Assembly (NCBI GenBank): GCA_031270145.1
Contig: JAISYD010000215.1
Coordinates: forward strand, 1 to 23,770
Source: Planctomycetota bacterium
GTDB lineage: Bacteria > Planctomycetota > SZUA-567
DNA length: 23,770 bases
Reading direction: 5' to 3'
Within the stretch, counting starts at the first letter, position 1, and each line of letters starts with the position of its first letter. The notes under the pieces are model-generated. The model searched no databases and was not told where the DNA came from. It saw only the letters and a program-made list of their open reading frames with translations. Both the position numbers and the translations under genes were made by a program. Positions 1 through 8,821 of the stretch are shown here, piece by piece.

Positions 1-804
1 ACTCAGCCGGTAGGCGGTTTCCTTCACCGACAGCCCCGAGCGCAGCAGAGCGGCGGCGACCCGGATCTTCCGATCCAGGTAGTATTGGTGGGGCGTCATC
101 CCGGTGGCGTCCTGGAACAGGCGGGAAAGCTTGTCGTAGCGCATGCCGGCCAGGGCCGGCAATTCCCGCATGTCGGTTTCGGACTCGACCCGGGAGTCCA
201 GGTATTCGGCCAGCTTGCGCGCCGTGGCGCCGGCGGCCGATTCAACCGGGGCGGGCCGGTTTTGCAGCGCCATCATCCGCCCCAGCAGGCGGTTGATCGA
301 GCCGCCCAGGAGTTGCGCCTTGAGGCCGGGCGGCTGTCGGGAGGCCGCTAGGGCGCAAAGTTGGCGGAAGTCGTCGCCCAGGCCCTGGCACAGCCCCACC
401 CGGATCGGGAAGTTCTTGTTCCTGAAGGCGTCCTCGCGGATCAGCCAGTCCGGGTAGGAGCCGGTGCAGCCGACCCAGTATTCGCTCCAGCCCTGGTCGG
501 CGTCGGGGGAATAGGCGTGATAAAAATTCGGATACAGCAGCAGGGCGGTCCCGGCGGTGATTTTGAAGTGATCGCCGGCGTCGTTGGTGTACCAGCCCGC
601 GCCTGAATCCACATAGATCAGGTGCAGTTCGTCAAGGCGCCGCCCGGCCGCAACCTCTTGGTAGACTTGGGGCAGCTTATCCGGGTAAGGCGGGTAGGGG
701 GTGTTGGGCAGGCTGTGCACCCGGCCCAGGTCGATGCAGCGCGAACCGCAGGACGGCTCGCGCCGGAATTGGAAATATTCCACCATGACGTTGTCGTCGG
801 CCAT
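1..804 (-). CDS. AraC-family transcriptional regulator (C-terminus cut by window edge)
   Basis: The reverse strand reads open from ATG at 804 to the window edge, 268 codons, beginning MADDNVMVEYFQF. The N-terminal half resembles the cupin-like sugar-sensing arm of AraC proteins. The last part (about residues 208-268) is the AraC DNA-binding domain: TARKLAEYLDSR, then LSRLFQDATGMTPHQYYLDRK and a second-helix start SVKETAYRLS, where the window ends. About 20-30 residues are probably missing. GGAG about 7 nt upstream of ATG 804 supports this start; ATG 786 is an alternative. It is transcribed away from the kinase operon across a 111-bp gap, the usual place for a local regulator, so it probably controls the pentose operon in response to its sugar (inference). 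Family assignment is firm; the ligand is unproven. Confidence 0.9.
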   Translation of the reverse strand, partial: MADDNVMVEYFQFRREPSCGSRCIDLGRVHSLPNTPYPPYPDKLPQVYQEVAAGRRLDELHLIYVDSGAGWYTNDAGDHFKITAGTALLLYPNFYHAYSPDADQGWSEYWVGCTGSYPDWLIREDAFRNKNFPIRVGLCQGLGDDFRQLCALAASRQPPGLKAQLLGGSINRLLGRMMALQNRPAPVESAAGATARKLAEYLDSRVESETDMRELPALAGMRYDKLSRLFQDATGMTPHQYYLDRKIRVAAALLRSGLSVKETAYRLS

Positions 805-859
805 GCCGGGTCTCCGGGGCGCCGCCGGCCGGGAAGGTCGGTAATCCGCCGGCGCCATG

Positions 860-887
860 ATTGTAACGGATATCCGCGGCAACGCAA
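860..887 (-). promoter_or_regulatory. Candidate promoter of the AraC-type gene, overlapping a small palindrome
   Basis: Read on the minus strand there is a -35-like TTGCGT (887-882), a 16-bp spacer and a -10-like TACAAT (865-860), which would start RNA about 50 nt before the regulator's ATG. The spacer contains the perfect 10-bp palindrome CGGATATCCG (867-876), a possible operator. I saw no equally good promoter for the kinase on the plus strand of this 111-bp divergent region. Confidence 0.45.
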
Positions 888-915
888 AACAAAATATGGT
901 TGAAGGGAGGCGAAC

Positions 916-2448
916 ATGCTGATCGGCGTCGATATCGGGACCGGCGGGACCAAGGCGGTCGTTTTCGACCGCAATGGCCTCATGCTGGGGCAGGGGTTCA
1001 AGGAATACGGGATAATTTCCCCCCATCCGGCCTGGGCCGAGCAATGGCCGGACGTCTGGCTGGACGGGGTGGTGTCCACCGTCCGCCAGGCCCTGGACAG
1101 CTCCGGCTTGCCGCCCTCCGCCATCCTGGCCGTCGCCGTCAGCGGCCTGTACAGCGGCTCCGGCGTTCCGGTGGACAAGGATCTCCAGGCCATCCGGCCC
1201 TGCATGATCTGGATGGATCGCCGCGCCCGCCGGGAAACCCGGTGGGTCAAGGACAACGTCCCCCTGGACGTCATTTTTGGCGTCACCGGCAACTATGTCG
1301 ACAGCTATTACGGCTTCACCAAGATGATGTGGATGCGGGACAACGAGCCGGACTTGTGGAAAAAAACCCGCCAATTCGTCACCGCCAAGGATTACGTCAT
1401 CCAGCGCTTCACCGGGGAGCTCGCCACCGACTATTCCTCGGCCGGCAACATCGGCGGCCTTTTCGATCTCAAGGCCAGGAAATGGTCCGCCCGGATGTGC
1501 GAAATCCTGGGCATACCCATGAACCTGCTCCCCGAGCGCGTCACCCGTTCCCACGACGTGGTGGGGAAGCTCAACCGGGAGTATGCCCAACTGACCGGCC
1601 TGCTCGAGGGCACCCCCATCGTCGCCGGCGGCATCGACGCCCCGGTGGCCCAATTCAGTTGCGGCGTGGTGTCCGAGGGCGAGCACGTGGCCATGGCGGG
1701 CACCTCCATCTGCTGGGGCACCGTGTCCGGGGGAGGGAACCTCTCTCCCGGATTGGTCAGCTTCCCCTATGTCGTGAACGACGACTCGACCATCTACACC
1801 TTTGGCGGCGGCGCCACCTCGGGGGCGATCATCCGCTGGTTCCGCGATCAGTTCGGCGGCCCGGAAAAGGAATTCCAGGCCCGCTTCGGGGTGGACGCCT
1901 ACGCCCTGCTGGAACTTGAGATGAAAGCCAGGAAGGTCGGCCCCGGCGCCGGCGGCCTCCTGACCCTGCCCTATTTCATGGGCGAGCGCAGCCCCATCTG
2001 GGATCCGGACGCCCGGGGCGCGATCCTGGGCCTGACCCTGAACCATGGCCGGGAGCATGTATACCGCTCATTCATGGAGGGAGTGGCGATGTCCCTGCGG
2101 CACAACATGGAGGAAGCCCTCAAGGTGGGCATCAGGCTGGACCCGGTTTGCCACATGGTGGGCGGGGCGGCCAATTCGGACGTCTGGTCCCAGATCTTCG
2201 CCGACGTCACCGGGTACCACATCCGCCGCCTGGCCCAGAACGTCGAGGCCCCCTTCGGCGACGCCTTCCTGGCCGGCCTGGCGGTCGGGGTGTTCCAAAA
2301 GGGAGAGGAAATCAAGAACTGGCTGGCCTTCCGCGGCGACAACCTGGCGGATGCCGCCAACCACCGGCTTTACGACAAATATTACGGCGCCTACAAGCGG
2401 CTGTATGTCCAGACCCGGGACATCATGGCCGAATTGGCGGGGTTTTGA
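916..2448 (+). CDS. FGGY-family carbohydrate kinase (probable L-ribulokinase, XylB-like)
   Basis: This 510-residue protein phosphorylates a sugar with ATP in the cytoplasm. The N-terminal phosphate-binding motif DIGTGGTK is at residues 6-13, WMDRRA is near 99, the catalytic-base segment GGIDAPVAQ places Asp241, and the second-domain nucleotide region GGAANSDVW lies near 416. Length is typical of FGGY kinases (about 490-520). It resembles xylulokinase-type members more than classical AraB. Because the same operon encodes an AraD-type epimerase acting on L-ribulose 5-phosphate, L-ribulose is the likely substrate (inference); D-xylulose or another ketose is possible. GGGAGG precedes the ATG by 7 nt. 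It is the first gene of the operon, 47 bp before the binding-protein gene. Confidence 0.85.
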   Translation: MLIGVDIGTGGTKAVVFDRNGLMLGQGFKEYGIISPHPAWAEQWPDVWLDGVVSTVRQALDSSGLPPSAILAVAVSGLYSGSGVPVDKDLQAIRPCMIWMDRRARRETRWVKDNVPLDVIFGVTGNYVDSYYGFTKMMWMRDNEPDLWKKTRQFVTAKDYVIQRFTGELATDYSSAGNIGGLFDLKARKWSARMCEILGIPMNLLPERVTRSHDVVGKLNREYAQLTGLLEGTPIVAGGIDAPVAQFSCGVVSEGEHVAMAGTSICWGTVSGGGNLSPGLVSFPYVVNDDSTIYTFGGGATSGAIIRWFRDQFGGPEKEFQARFGVDAYALLELEMKARKVGPGAGGLLTLPYFMGERSPIWDPDARGAILGLTLNHGREHVYRSFMEGVAMSLRHNMEEALKVGIRLDPVCHMVGGAANSDVWSQIFADVTGYHIRRLAQNVEAPFGDAFLAGLAVGVFQKGEEIKNWLAFRGDNLADAANHRLYDKYYGAYKRLYVQTRDIMAELAGF

Positions 2449-2495
2449 TTCGGGCGGCGTTTTTTCGGAAGCGGCACTTTTTTAAGGAGAGCGAC

Positions 2496-3455
2496 ATGAG
2501 GAAGGCATTGGCGTTGCTGGCGGCCCTGGCGGTTTCCCTGGGAGCCATGGCCGGCGAAATCACCGTCGGGTTCGCCCAGTTGGGGGCCGAGAGCATGTGG
2601 CGCACCGCCAACACCGACTCCATCAAGGGCGAGGCGGCCAAGCGCGGCATCAAGCTCATTTTCTCCGACGCGCAGCAAAAGCAGGAAAACCAGATCAAGG
2701 CGATCCAGTCGTTCATCGCCCAGGGGGTGGACGTCATCGGCCTCCCGCCGGTGGTCAATTCCGGTTGGGAACCCGTCCTCCGCGAGGCCCAGGAGGCCGG
2801 CATCCCGGTAATCCTGGCCGATCGCACCGTCGACACCTCCGACGACAGCCTCTACGTCTCCTTCATCGGCTCCAACTTCATCGAGGAGGGCAGGAGCGCC
2901 GGCAAATGGCTGGTGCGCGAACTGAAGGCCAAGTACGGCGAGGCCAGGGGGGAAGTGTTCGAGCTGGTGGGCACCGTCGGCGCCGCCCCGGCCATCGACC
3001 GGAAGAAGGGCTTCGAGGAGGTCATCGCCCAATATCCCGGCCTCAACATCGTTAAGTCGCAGTCCGGCGATTTCACCCGCGCCAAGGGCAAGGAGGTCAT
3101 GGAAGCCTTCATCAAGTCGCCCGAGTGGGAGAAGGCCAAGACCAAGATCATTTACGGCCACAACGACGACATGGTGCTGGGCGCCATCCAGGCTCTGGAG
3201 GAGGCCGGCGTCAATCCGGGCCAGGAATGCCTCATCATCGGCGTTGACGCCATCGCCGACGCCTTCGAGGCCATCGCCCAGGGCAAAATGCACTGCACCG
3301 TCGAATGCAACCCCCTGATCGGCCCGCAATTCTACGACATGGTCGAGGGCATCGTCGCCGGCAAGGAAATCCCCAAGGTCGTCTATTCCAACGAGGGCAC
3401 CTACGACTACTACTGCGCCGCGGCCCTGCTGCCCTGGCGCCGTTCCCTCTACTAA
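2496..3455 (+). CDS. ytfQ: Periplasmic sugar-binding protein of a YtfQ-type ABC importer
   Basis: The 319-residue product starts with a signal peptide (MRKALALLAALAVSLGAMA, cleavage likely before GE) and has no lipobox cysteine, so it is probably soluble in the periplasm. It is a type-1 periplasmic binding protein. Segments such as QQKQENQIKAIQSF, GTVGAAPAIDRKKGF, SQSGDFTRAKGKEVME and YGHNDDMV match what I recall of E. coli YtfQ, the galactofuranose-binding protein. A good AAGGAG sits about 8 nt before ATG 2496; upstream in-frame codons overlap the kinase gene in another frame and are not real. The following three genes complete the importer in the E. coli order. In this context the ligand may be L-arabinose or a furanose pentose rather than galactofuranose (inference). 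Confidence 0.9.
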   Translation: MRKALALLAALAVSLGAMAGEITVGFAQLGAESMWRTANTDSIKGEAAKRGIKLIFSDAQQKQENQIKAIQSFIAQGVDVIGLPPVVNSGWEPVLREAQEAGIPVILADRTVDTSDDSLYVSFIGSNFIEEGRSAGKWLVRELKAKYGEARGEVFELVGTVGAAPAIDRKKGFEEVIAQYPGLNIVKSQSGDFTRAKGKEVMEAFIKSPEWEKAKTKIIYGHNDDMVLGAIQALEEAGVNPGQECLIIGVDAIADAFEAIAQGKMHCTVECNPLIGPQFYDMVEGIVAGKEIPKVVYSNEGTYDYYCAAALLPWRRSLY

Positions 3456-3459
3456 CAAG

Positions 3460-3495
3460 CAAGGTTTTTCCGGCCGGTTTCCGGCCCGGGCCTTG
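3460..3495 (+). promoter_or_regulatory. Possible intercistronic stem-loop after the binding-protein gene
   Basis: The 119-bp gap between the binding-protein and ATPase genes contains CCGGCCGG (3470-3477), loop TTT, and CCGGCC-C-GG (3481-3489), enclosed by CAAGG/CCTTG (3460-3464 and 3491-3495). No U-tract follows, so it is more likely an mRNA-stabilising or attenuating hairpin than a full terminator. Such hairpins often follow highly expressed binding-protein genes. The fold was judged by eye only. Confidence 0.35.
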
Positions 3496-3574
3496 AGCAA
3501 AAAGCATCCGCGCGTCCTCCCCTTTCCTTTGTTGCGGGAGGGGAGACGCGATCTAGCGACATGGGGAGGCGGAC

Positions 3575-5119
3575 ATGTCAAGCCAGCCGCTTTTGGAAAT
3601 GCGGGGTATCGACAAGGTGTTTCCCGGCGTGCGGGCGTTAAGCAAGGTGGATTTCACCCTGCGCCGGGGACAGATCCACGCCCTGATGGGCGAAAACGGC
3701 GCCGGCAAATCGACGCTTATCAAGGTGTTGACCGGAGTCCACCCCGGCGACGGCGGGAGCATCGCGTTGGAGGGGAGGGTCGTGGCCCCGGCCAGTCCGC
3801 GCGAAGCCGAGTCGCTGGGCATTTCCACGGTCTACCAGGAGGTTAACCTCATTCCCCACCTCACGGTGGCGGAAAACATCTGCCTGGGACGCGAGGACCG
3901 CATCGCGGGGCTGATCCGCTGGGGCCGGGTCTGGAGACGGGCCCGGAGCGCCCTGGAGCGGCTGGATCTCAAGGTCGGCATCAATCTCGACGCCCAGCTT
4001 TCCGATTGCTCCATCGCTGTCCAGCAGATGACCGCCATCGCCCGGGCCCTCGACATCGACGCCCGGATTCTCATCCTTGACGAACCCACCTCCAGCCTGG
4101 ACGAGGCCGAGGCCGAGGAGTTGTTCCGCATTATGAAAAACCTCCGGGAACAAGAGCTGGGCATCGTGTTCGTCACCCACTTCCTGGACCAGGTTTACCG
4201 GGTTTCGGACGCCGTCACCGTCCTCCGGAACGGCGAATTGGTGGGCGAGTTCGCGGCGGCCGAACTTCCGCGCCTGGAGCTGGTGTCCAAGATGGTGGGC
4301 AAGAACGTGGACGAGGTGAAGAAACTGGAAAGGCGCGTCGTCCTGACCGGCGCCTCCGGCCGCAAGACCGTGGTCAGCGCCCGCCGCCTTGGCCGCAAAG
4401 GCTCGGTCAATCCCCTGGATTTCGATCTCAGGGAAGGCGAGGTGGTGGGGCTGGCCGGACTGCTGGGCTCCGGCCGTTCGGAGACGGCCAACCTGCTGTT
4501 CGGCGTCGACCCGGCCGACAGCGGCGAAATGGAAATCGACGGCGTGCGGATGCGCCCGGACTCGCCGGCCAAGGCCATGCGCTACGGCTTCGGGATGCTC
4601 ACCGAGGATCGCAAGTTCTCCGGCATCATCCCCAATCTTTCCATCCGCGATAACATCGTCCTGGCGATGCAGGCCAAGCTCGGCCCCTGGCGGCGGATCC
4701 CGCCGCGCAAGGCCAACGAGATAACCGACCATTTCATCAAGGCCCTCGACATCAAGACCCCGTCCAGGGAGCAGCAGATAAAGAATCTGTCCGGCGGCAA
4801 CCAGCAGAAGGTCATCATCGCCCGCTGGTTGGCGGTGCATCCCCGGCTGCTTATCCTGGACGAGCCCACCCGGGGCATCGACGTGGGCGCCCGGGCGGAA
4901 ATCGAGGAGCTTATGCGCAGCCTTCGCGAGGAGGGCATGTCCCTGCTGCTCATCAGTTCCGAACTGGACGAGGTGGTGCGGAACAGCGATCGGGTGATTG
5001 TGCTCCGCGACCGGAACAAAATCGCCGAATTGTCCGGCGACGATCTGTCGGAGCGGCGCATCCTCCAGGTCATCGCCACCCAGGCGAAAGAGGACCAGGC
5101 AAAGGAGGCCGCCTCATGA
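3575..5119 (+). CDS. ytfR: Sugar ABC transporter ATPase, two fused nucleotide-binding domains (YtfR-type)
   Basis: This 514-residue cytoplasmic ATPase powers the importer and has two ABC domains in tandem, as in RbsA/AraG/YtfR. Domain 1 has Walker A GENGAGKST at 39-47, a degenerate signature near 140 (LSDCSIAVQQM) and Walker B ILILDEPTSSLD near 165. Domain 2 has a degenerate Walker A (GLLGSGRSE), the canonical signature LSGGNQQKV near 404 and LILDEPTRGID near 427. One consensus and one degenerate site is normal for this subfamily. FVTHFLDQVY and FPGVRAL match my memory of YtfR. GGGGAGG precedes ATG 3575. The stop overlaps the next start (ATGA at 5116-5119), so translation is coupled to the first permease. 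Confidence 0.93.
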   Translation: MSSQPLLEMRGIDKVFPGVRALSKVDFTLRRGQIHALMGENGAGKSTLIKVLTGVHPGDGGSIALEGRVVAPASPREAESLGISTVYQEVNLIPHLTVAENICLGREDRIAGLIRWGRVWRRARSALERLDLKVGINLDAQLSDCSIAVQQMTAIARALDIDARILILDEPTSSLDEAEAEELFRIMKNLREQELGIVFVTHFLDQVYRVSDAVTVLRNGELVGEFAAAELPRLELVSKMVGKNVDEVKKLERRVVLTGASGRKTVVSARRLGRKGSVNPLDFDLREGEVVGLAGLLGSGRSETANLLFGVDPADSGEMEIDGVRMRPDSPAKAMRYGFGMLTEDRKFSGIIPNLSIRDNIVLAMQAKLGPWRRIPPRKANEITDHFIKALDIKTPSREQQIKNLSGGNQQKVIIARWLAVHPRLLILDEPTRGIDVGARAEIEELMRSLREEGMSLLLISSELDEVVRNSDRVIVLRDRNKIAELSGDDLSERRILQVIATQAKEDQAKEAAS

Positions 5120-6177
5120 GAATAGCCGGCATAGTGGCGTTTTGGCTGGCGACGCTGGCGGTTTTGTGGCTGGCCCGGCGCTCCCGCGGCGTGATTTTCT
5201 GGCCGCTCCTGGCCCTGGCCTGCCTGTTGGCGTACAACCTGGTCTCCACGCCGCAGTTCTACCGGCTGGAGCTGCGCGAGGGCTCTTTCTTCGGCATTCC
5301 CATGCCGCAATTGTACGGCGTGCCGATGGACATCCTCAACCACGCCTCCAAGGTCGGGATCCTGGCCGTGGGCATGACCCTGGTCATCGCCGTGGGCGGC
5401 ATCGACCTCTCGGTGGGCGCGGTCATGGCCATCGCCGGGGCGATGATGGCCACCCTGTCGGTGCAATTGGGCCACTCGCCCGGGGTCTGCATCGCGGCGG
5501 CCCTGGCCGCGGGCCTGGCGGCCGGCGCGTGGAACGGCTTCCTGGTGGCGTTCATGGGCATCCCACCCATGGTGGCGACCCTGATCCTCATGGTCGCCGG
5601 GCGCGGCATCGCCCAGCTCATAACCGACGGGCAGATCGTCATCTTCAACAACTCCGTCCTCACCTCCATCGGCAACGCCTTCATCCTCGTCCCGGCGCCC
5701 TTCCTGCTGATGCTTCTGTTGCTTGCCCTGACCTGGCTCGCCACCCGGGGCACGGCCGTCGGCTTCCTCATCGAGGCGGTGGGCGACAACGAGATCGCCT
5801 CGCGCCGGGCCGGAGTCTCGGCCCGGGCCATCAAGTTCCTGGTCTATGTCTTTTGCGGCTTCTGCGCCGCCGCGGCCGGACTGGTGCAGACCTCGAACAT
5901 TCGCTCCGCCGACGCCAACAACATCGGCCTCGGCCTGGAGCTGGACGCCATCATGTCGGTGGTTATCGGCGGCACGGCCATGATCGGCGGTCGTTTCTAC
6001 CTGGCCAGTTCGGCGGTGGGAGCGCTCCTCATCCAGACCCTGACCACCACCATGTATGCCAAGGACGTGTCGCCGGTGGTCGCGCCCGTGCCCAAGGCGC
6101 TGGTGATCCTGGCGGTATGCCTGCTGCAATCGGAACGGGTGCGCCGCCGCCTGGCCGGCTGGAGGAATGTCGCATGA
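5116..6177 (+). CDS. ytfT: Sugar ABC transporter permease (YtfT-type)
   Basis: This 353-residue inner-membrane permease of the ribose/galactofuranose (RbsC-like) family has about ten hydrophobic segments. The family stretch VGMTLVIAVGGIDLSVGAV lies near residue 90, and a cytoplasmic EAVGDNEIASRRAG-type loop follows mid-protein. The end contains VIGGTAMIGG, also typical. It pairs with the next gene to form a heterodimeric channel. ATG 5116 overlaps the ATPase stop by 4 bp, and the gene's own stop overlaps the next ATG by 4 bp (6174-6177), so the order ATPase-permease-permease is a tightly coupled unit, as in ytfR-ytfT-yjfF. Confidence 0.9.
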   Translation: MRIAGIVAFWLATLAVLWLARRSRGVIFWPLLALACLLAYNLVSTPQFYRLELREGSFFGIPMPQLYGVPMDILNHASKVGILAVGMTLVIAVGGIDLSVGAVMAIAGAMMATLSVQLGHSPGVCIAAALAAGLAAGAWNGFLVAFMGIPPMVATLILMVAGRGIAQLITDGQIVIFNNSVLTSIGNAFILVPAPFLLMLLLLALTWLATRGTAVGFLIEAVGDNEIASRRAGVSARAIKFLVYVFCGFCAAAAGLVQTSNIRSADANNIGLGLELDAIMSVVIGGTAMIGGRFYLASSAVGALLIQTLTTTMYAKDVSPVVAPVPKALVILAVCLLQSERVRRRLAGWRNVA

Positions 6178-7142
6178 ACAGCCGTTATCTGCCGCTGATC
6201 ATCACCGCCTTCGTGTTGGGGCTGCTCTTGGCGGCGGGGGGGTATTTCTTCGACAACTTCCTTTCCCTCCGGGTGCTGATAAACCTGTTCGGGGACAACG
6301 CCTTTGTCGGGGTTACGGCGGTGGGGATGACCTTCGTCATCATTTCCGGCGGCATCGACCTGTCGGTCGCCTCGGTCATAGCCTTCACCACCATCTTCAT
6401 CGCCCAGACCGTCAACGACGGCATGCACCCCGCGGCCTCTATGGCCATCGTCCTGGCCATCGGGCTGGCTTTCGGGGCCGCGCAGGGCTGGTTCATCTCC
6501 TTTTTCAACCTGCCGCCCTTTCTGGTGACCCTGGCCGGCATGTTCTTCGTCCGGGGCGTGGGCTTCATCATCAACGACATTTCCCTGGCCATCAAGCATC
6601 CCTTCTACTCCGAGACCATCCGCGGCCTGGCCATACCGGTCGCCAGGGTGGGGAGGGCGGTGGTGCGCTTCCCCTTCACCGCCCAGTGCCTGGTGTTCTT
6701 CATCGTCGCCGGAACCTTGCTGGCCGCCTTCACCCGCTTCGGCCGGAACGTTTACGCCATAGGCTCCAGCGAAGCTTCCGCCCGCCTGATGGGCATACCG
6801 GTGGACCGGGTCAAAATCCTGGTCTACGCCCTGTCCGGTTTTTGCGCCGCCGCCGCCGGCTGCGTGGTGACCTTCTACATGCAATCGGGCAATTCCTCGT
6901 CCTTCGTCGGGCTGGAGATGGACGCCATCGCGGCGGCGGTAATCGGCGGGACCCTCCTGACCGGCGGTGTGGGCTGGGTGGCCGGAACCCTGATGGGGGT
7001 GTTGATCCTCGGGACCATACAGTCCCTGATCACCTTCCAGGGCAGTTTGAACAACTGGTGGGCGAAAATATTCATCGGTTCGCTTTTGTTCCTGTTCATC
7101 AGCGTCCAGCAGTTGCTCAACCGGAGGCTGAGGGGCAGATAG
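6174..7142 (+). CDS. yjfF: Sugar ABC transporter permease (YjfF-type)
   Basis: This is the second, 322-residue membrane subunit of the importer. It is homologous to RbsC and especially like E. coli YjfF: DNAFVGVTAVGMTFVIISGG, then IDLSVASVIAFT, TLAGMFFVRGV and VIGGTLLTGGVG are recognisable family segments. About nine to ten membrane spans are visible. The start is ATG 6174, in ATGA overlap with the previous stop and with GGAGGA 7-8 nt upstream, so earlier in-frame codons on this strand are not part of it. A 37-bp gap separates it from the isomerase gene, which suggests one transcript. Confidence 0.9.
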   Translation: MNSRYLPLIITAFVLGLLLAAGGYFFDNFLSLRVLINLFGDNAFVGVTAVGMTFVIISGGIDLSVASVIAFTTIFIAQTVNDGMHPAASMAIVLAIGLAFGAAQGWFISFFNLPPFLVTLAGMFFVRGVGFIINDISLAIKHPFYSETIRGLAIPVARVGRAVVRFPFTAQCLVFFIVAGTLLAAFTRFGRNVYAIGSSEASARLMGIPVDRVKILVYALSGFCAAAAGCVVTFYMQSGNSSSFVGLEMDAIAAAVIGGTLLTGGVGWVAGTLMGVLILGTIQSLITFQGSLNNWWAKIFIGSLLFLFISVQQLLNRRLRGR

Positions 7143-7179
7143 CTTCATCATCGATCAACCCATGTTTGGAGAAACCGCC

Positions 7180-8694
7180 ATGACGCGCAAGATGGAGAAT
7201 ATTCCGGAAATCAGGCTGGGGGTGGTGGGGGTGTCCCGCGACTGCTTCCCCGCCAGCCTCACCAAAAAACGCCTCGCCGCCTTGGAGAAGTGCCTGGCGG
7301 CGGATCGGGTCGCCCACCATGTCGCCGGGACCGTGGTGGAGAACGAACGGGACGCCCTGGCGGCCCTGGCCGAGCTGAACGCCGCCGGCGCCAATGCCCT
7401 CCTGGTCTATCTCGGCAACTTCGGGCCCGAGGGCCCGACCACCATCCTGATGCAAAGGTTTCCCGGCCCGGCCATGGTCGCCGCCGCCGCCGAGGAGGAT
7501 CGGACGGTGCTGGCTTCGGATCGCGGCGACGCCCTTTGCGGCTTGCTGAACAACTCCTACAACCAGAAGCTGCGCGGCCTCAAGTCCTACATCGCCCAGT
7601 ATCCGGTGGGCCTGCCGGAGCAAATTTCCCGGCAGGCGGCCGAATTCGCCGCCATCGCCCGGGTGGTGGTCGGAATCCGGAAGCTGAAGATTTTCACCTT
7701 CGGCCCCCGGCCCTACGATTTTTTGGCCTGCAACGCTCCCATCAAGCCCTTGTATGATCTGGGCGTCGAGGTCATGGAGAACAGCGAGCTTGATTTGCTG
7801 CTCCGCTATCGGGAGGCGGAGGGGGAGAAGGAGTGGATCAAGGAAATCGTCGCCGATATGACCAGGGAATTGGGGGAGCCGGGCGGCGGCGCCAACCCCT
7901 ATCCCGATCTTTTGCCCAAGCTCGCCCAGTTGGAGGTCGCCCTGCTGAAATTCAAGGACGAGAGCCTGGGCGCCAGCCAATTCGCCGCCTTCGCCGACAA
8001 GTGCTGGCCCTCCTTCGAGTCCGCCTTCGGTTTTGTGCCCTGCTATGTCAATTCCCGCCTCACCGGGCGCGGTTTCCCGGTCTCCTGCGAGGTGGATATC
8101 TACGGCGCCCTTTCCGAATATATGGACCTATGCGCCGCCCAGGCCCCGGCCACGCTGCTTGACATCAACAATTCGGTTCCGGACGACGTCATCCCCGAAG
8201 GGGCCGATCTTTTCGCCGCCCGGCGGCGCGATCTGTTCATGGGCTTCCATTGCGGCAACACCTGCGCCGAATGCGTGCTTAGTCCCGCCATGAAGTATCA
8301 GCTCATCATGAACCGCGGCCTGGAGGGGGGCGGCAAGCCCGACATCACCCGCGGCACCATCGAGGGCGCCCTGAAGCCCGGCGACATCACCTTCTTCCGG
8401 CTCCAGGGCCATCCCGACGGCCGCCTGGGCGCCTATGTCGCCGAGGGCCGGATTCTGGAAGCCGATCCGCAAACCTTCGGCGGCGTCGGCATTTTCGCCA
8501 TCCCCGGCTTCGCCCGTTTCTACCGCCACATCCTGGTGGGCAAAGGCTATCCGCACCACGGCTCGGTGGCTTTCGCCAAGGTCGGGAAGATCCTCTTCGA
8601 GGCGGTCAAGCTGCTGGGAGTGGACGACATCGGCGCGCCGCTGCCGGACGGCCTGCCCTATCCCGGCGAGAATCCGTTCGAACAGTCGGAATAA
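7180..8694 (+). CDS. Sugar isomerase of the L-fucose/L-arabinose isomerase-like family (probable L-arabinose isomerase)
   Basis: The product is 504 residues from ATG 7180, chosen because TTTGGAG lies 8 nt upstream; ATG 7162, in frame, has no Shine-Dalgarno. It resembles the COG2407-type FucI-like isomerases rather than classical AraA. Candidate metal ligands are Glu304 in CEVDIYGAL, Asp328 in LLDINN and His459/His460 in PHHGSVAF, at the positions expected for a family C-terminus. A cytoplasmic aldose-ketose isomerase between a pentose importer, a ketose kinase and AraD would convert L-arabinose to L-ribulose (inference from neighbours). L-fucose, D-arabinose or another aldose cannot be excluded by sequence. 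The FHCGNTCAEC cysteine cluster near 350-360 may be structural. Next gene is 127 bp downstream. Confidence 0.75.
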   Translation: MTRKMENIPEIRLGVVGVSRDCFPASLTKKRLAALEKCLAADRVAHHVAGTVVENERDALAALAELNAAGANALLVYLGNFGPEGPTTILMQRFPGPAMVAAAAEEDRTVLASDRGDALCGLLNNSYNQKLRGLKSYIAQYPVGLPEQISRQAAEFAAIARVVVGIRKLKIFTFGPRPYDFLACNAPIKPLYDLGVEVMENSELDLLLRYREAEGEKEWIKEIVADMTRELGEPGGGANPYPDLLPKLAQLEVALLKFKDESLGASQFAAFADKCWPSFESAFGFVPCYVNSRLTGRGFPVSCEVDIYGALSEYMDLCAAQAPATLLDINNSVPDDVIPEGADLFAARRRDLFMGFHCGNTCAECVLSPAMKYQLIMNRGLEGGGKPDITRGTIEGALKPGDITFFRLQGHPDGRLGAYVAEGRILEADPQTFGGVGIFAIPGFARFYRHILVGKGYPHHGSVAFAKVGKILFEAVKLLGVDDIGAPLPDGLPYPGENPFEQSE

Positions 8695-8821
8695 TCGGGA
8701 AGCCGGCCATCCATCGCCAAGTCAATTTTTTCGCGGCGCCATCCTGCTGGTCGCCGTCCTTTTCGATCGCTTCAAGCCGCGCCGCTAGCCGGAGCGGCCA
8801 GTCCAGGAAAGGGAGTACGCC

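Noticed and set aside
618..1292. Long minus-strand open frame over the divergent region and kinase start
   Set aside because: It overlaps the clear AraC-type gene and kinase gene, has no family resemblance and is rich in residues typical of antisense high-GC frames.
2391..3581. 396-codon minus-strand open frame opposite the binding-protein gene
   Set aside because: It is the antisense shadow of a well-conserved YtfQ-type gene, with no motif and no plausible ribosome site.
4582..6129. 515-codon minus-strand open frame opposite the ATPase and permease
   Set aside because: Low-complexity His/Gly/Asp/Arg-rich translation typical of antisense GC-skewed codons; the plus-strand genes are unambiguous.
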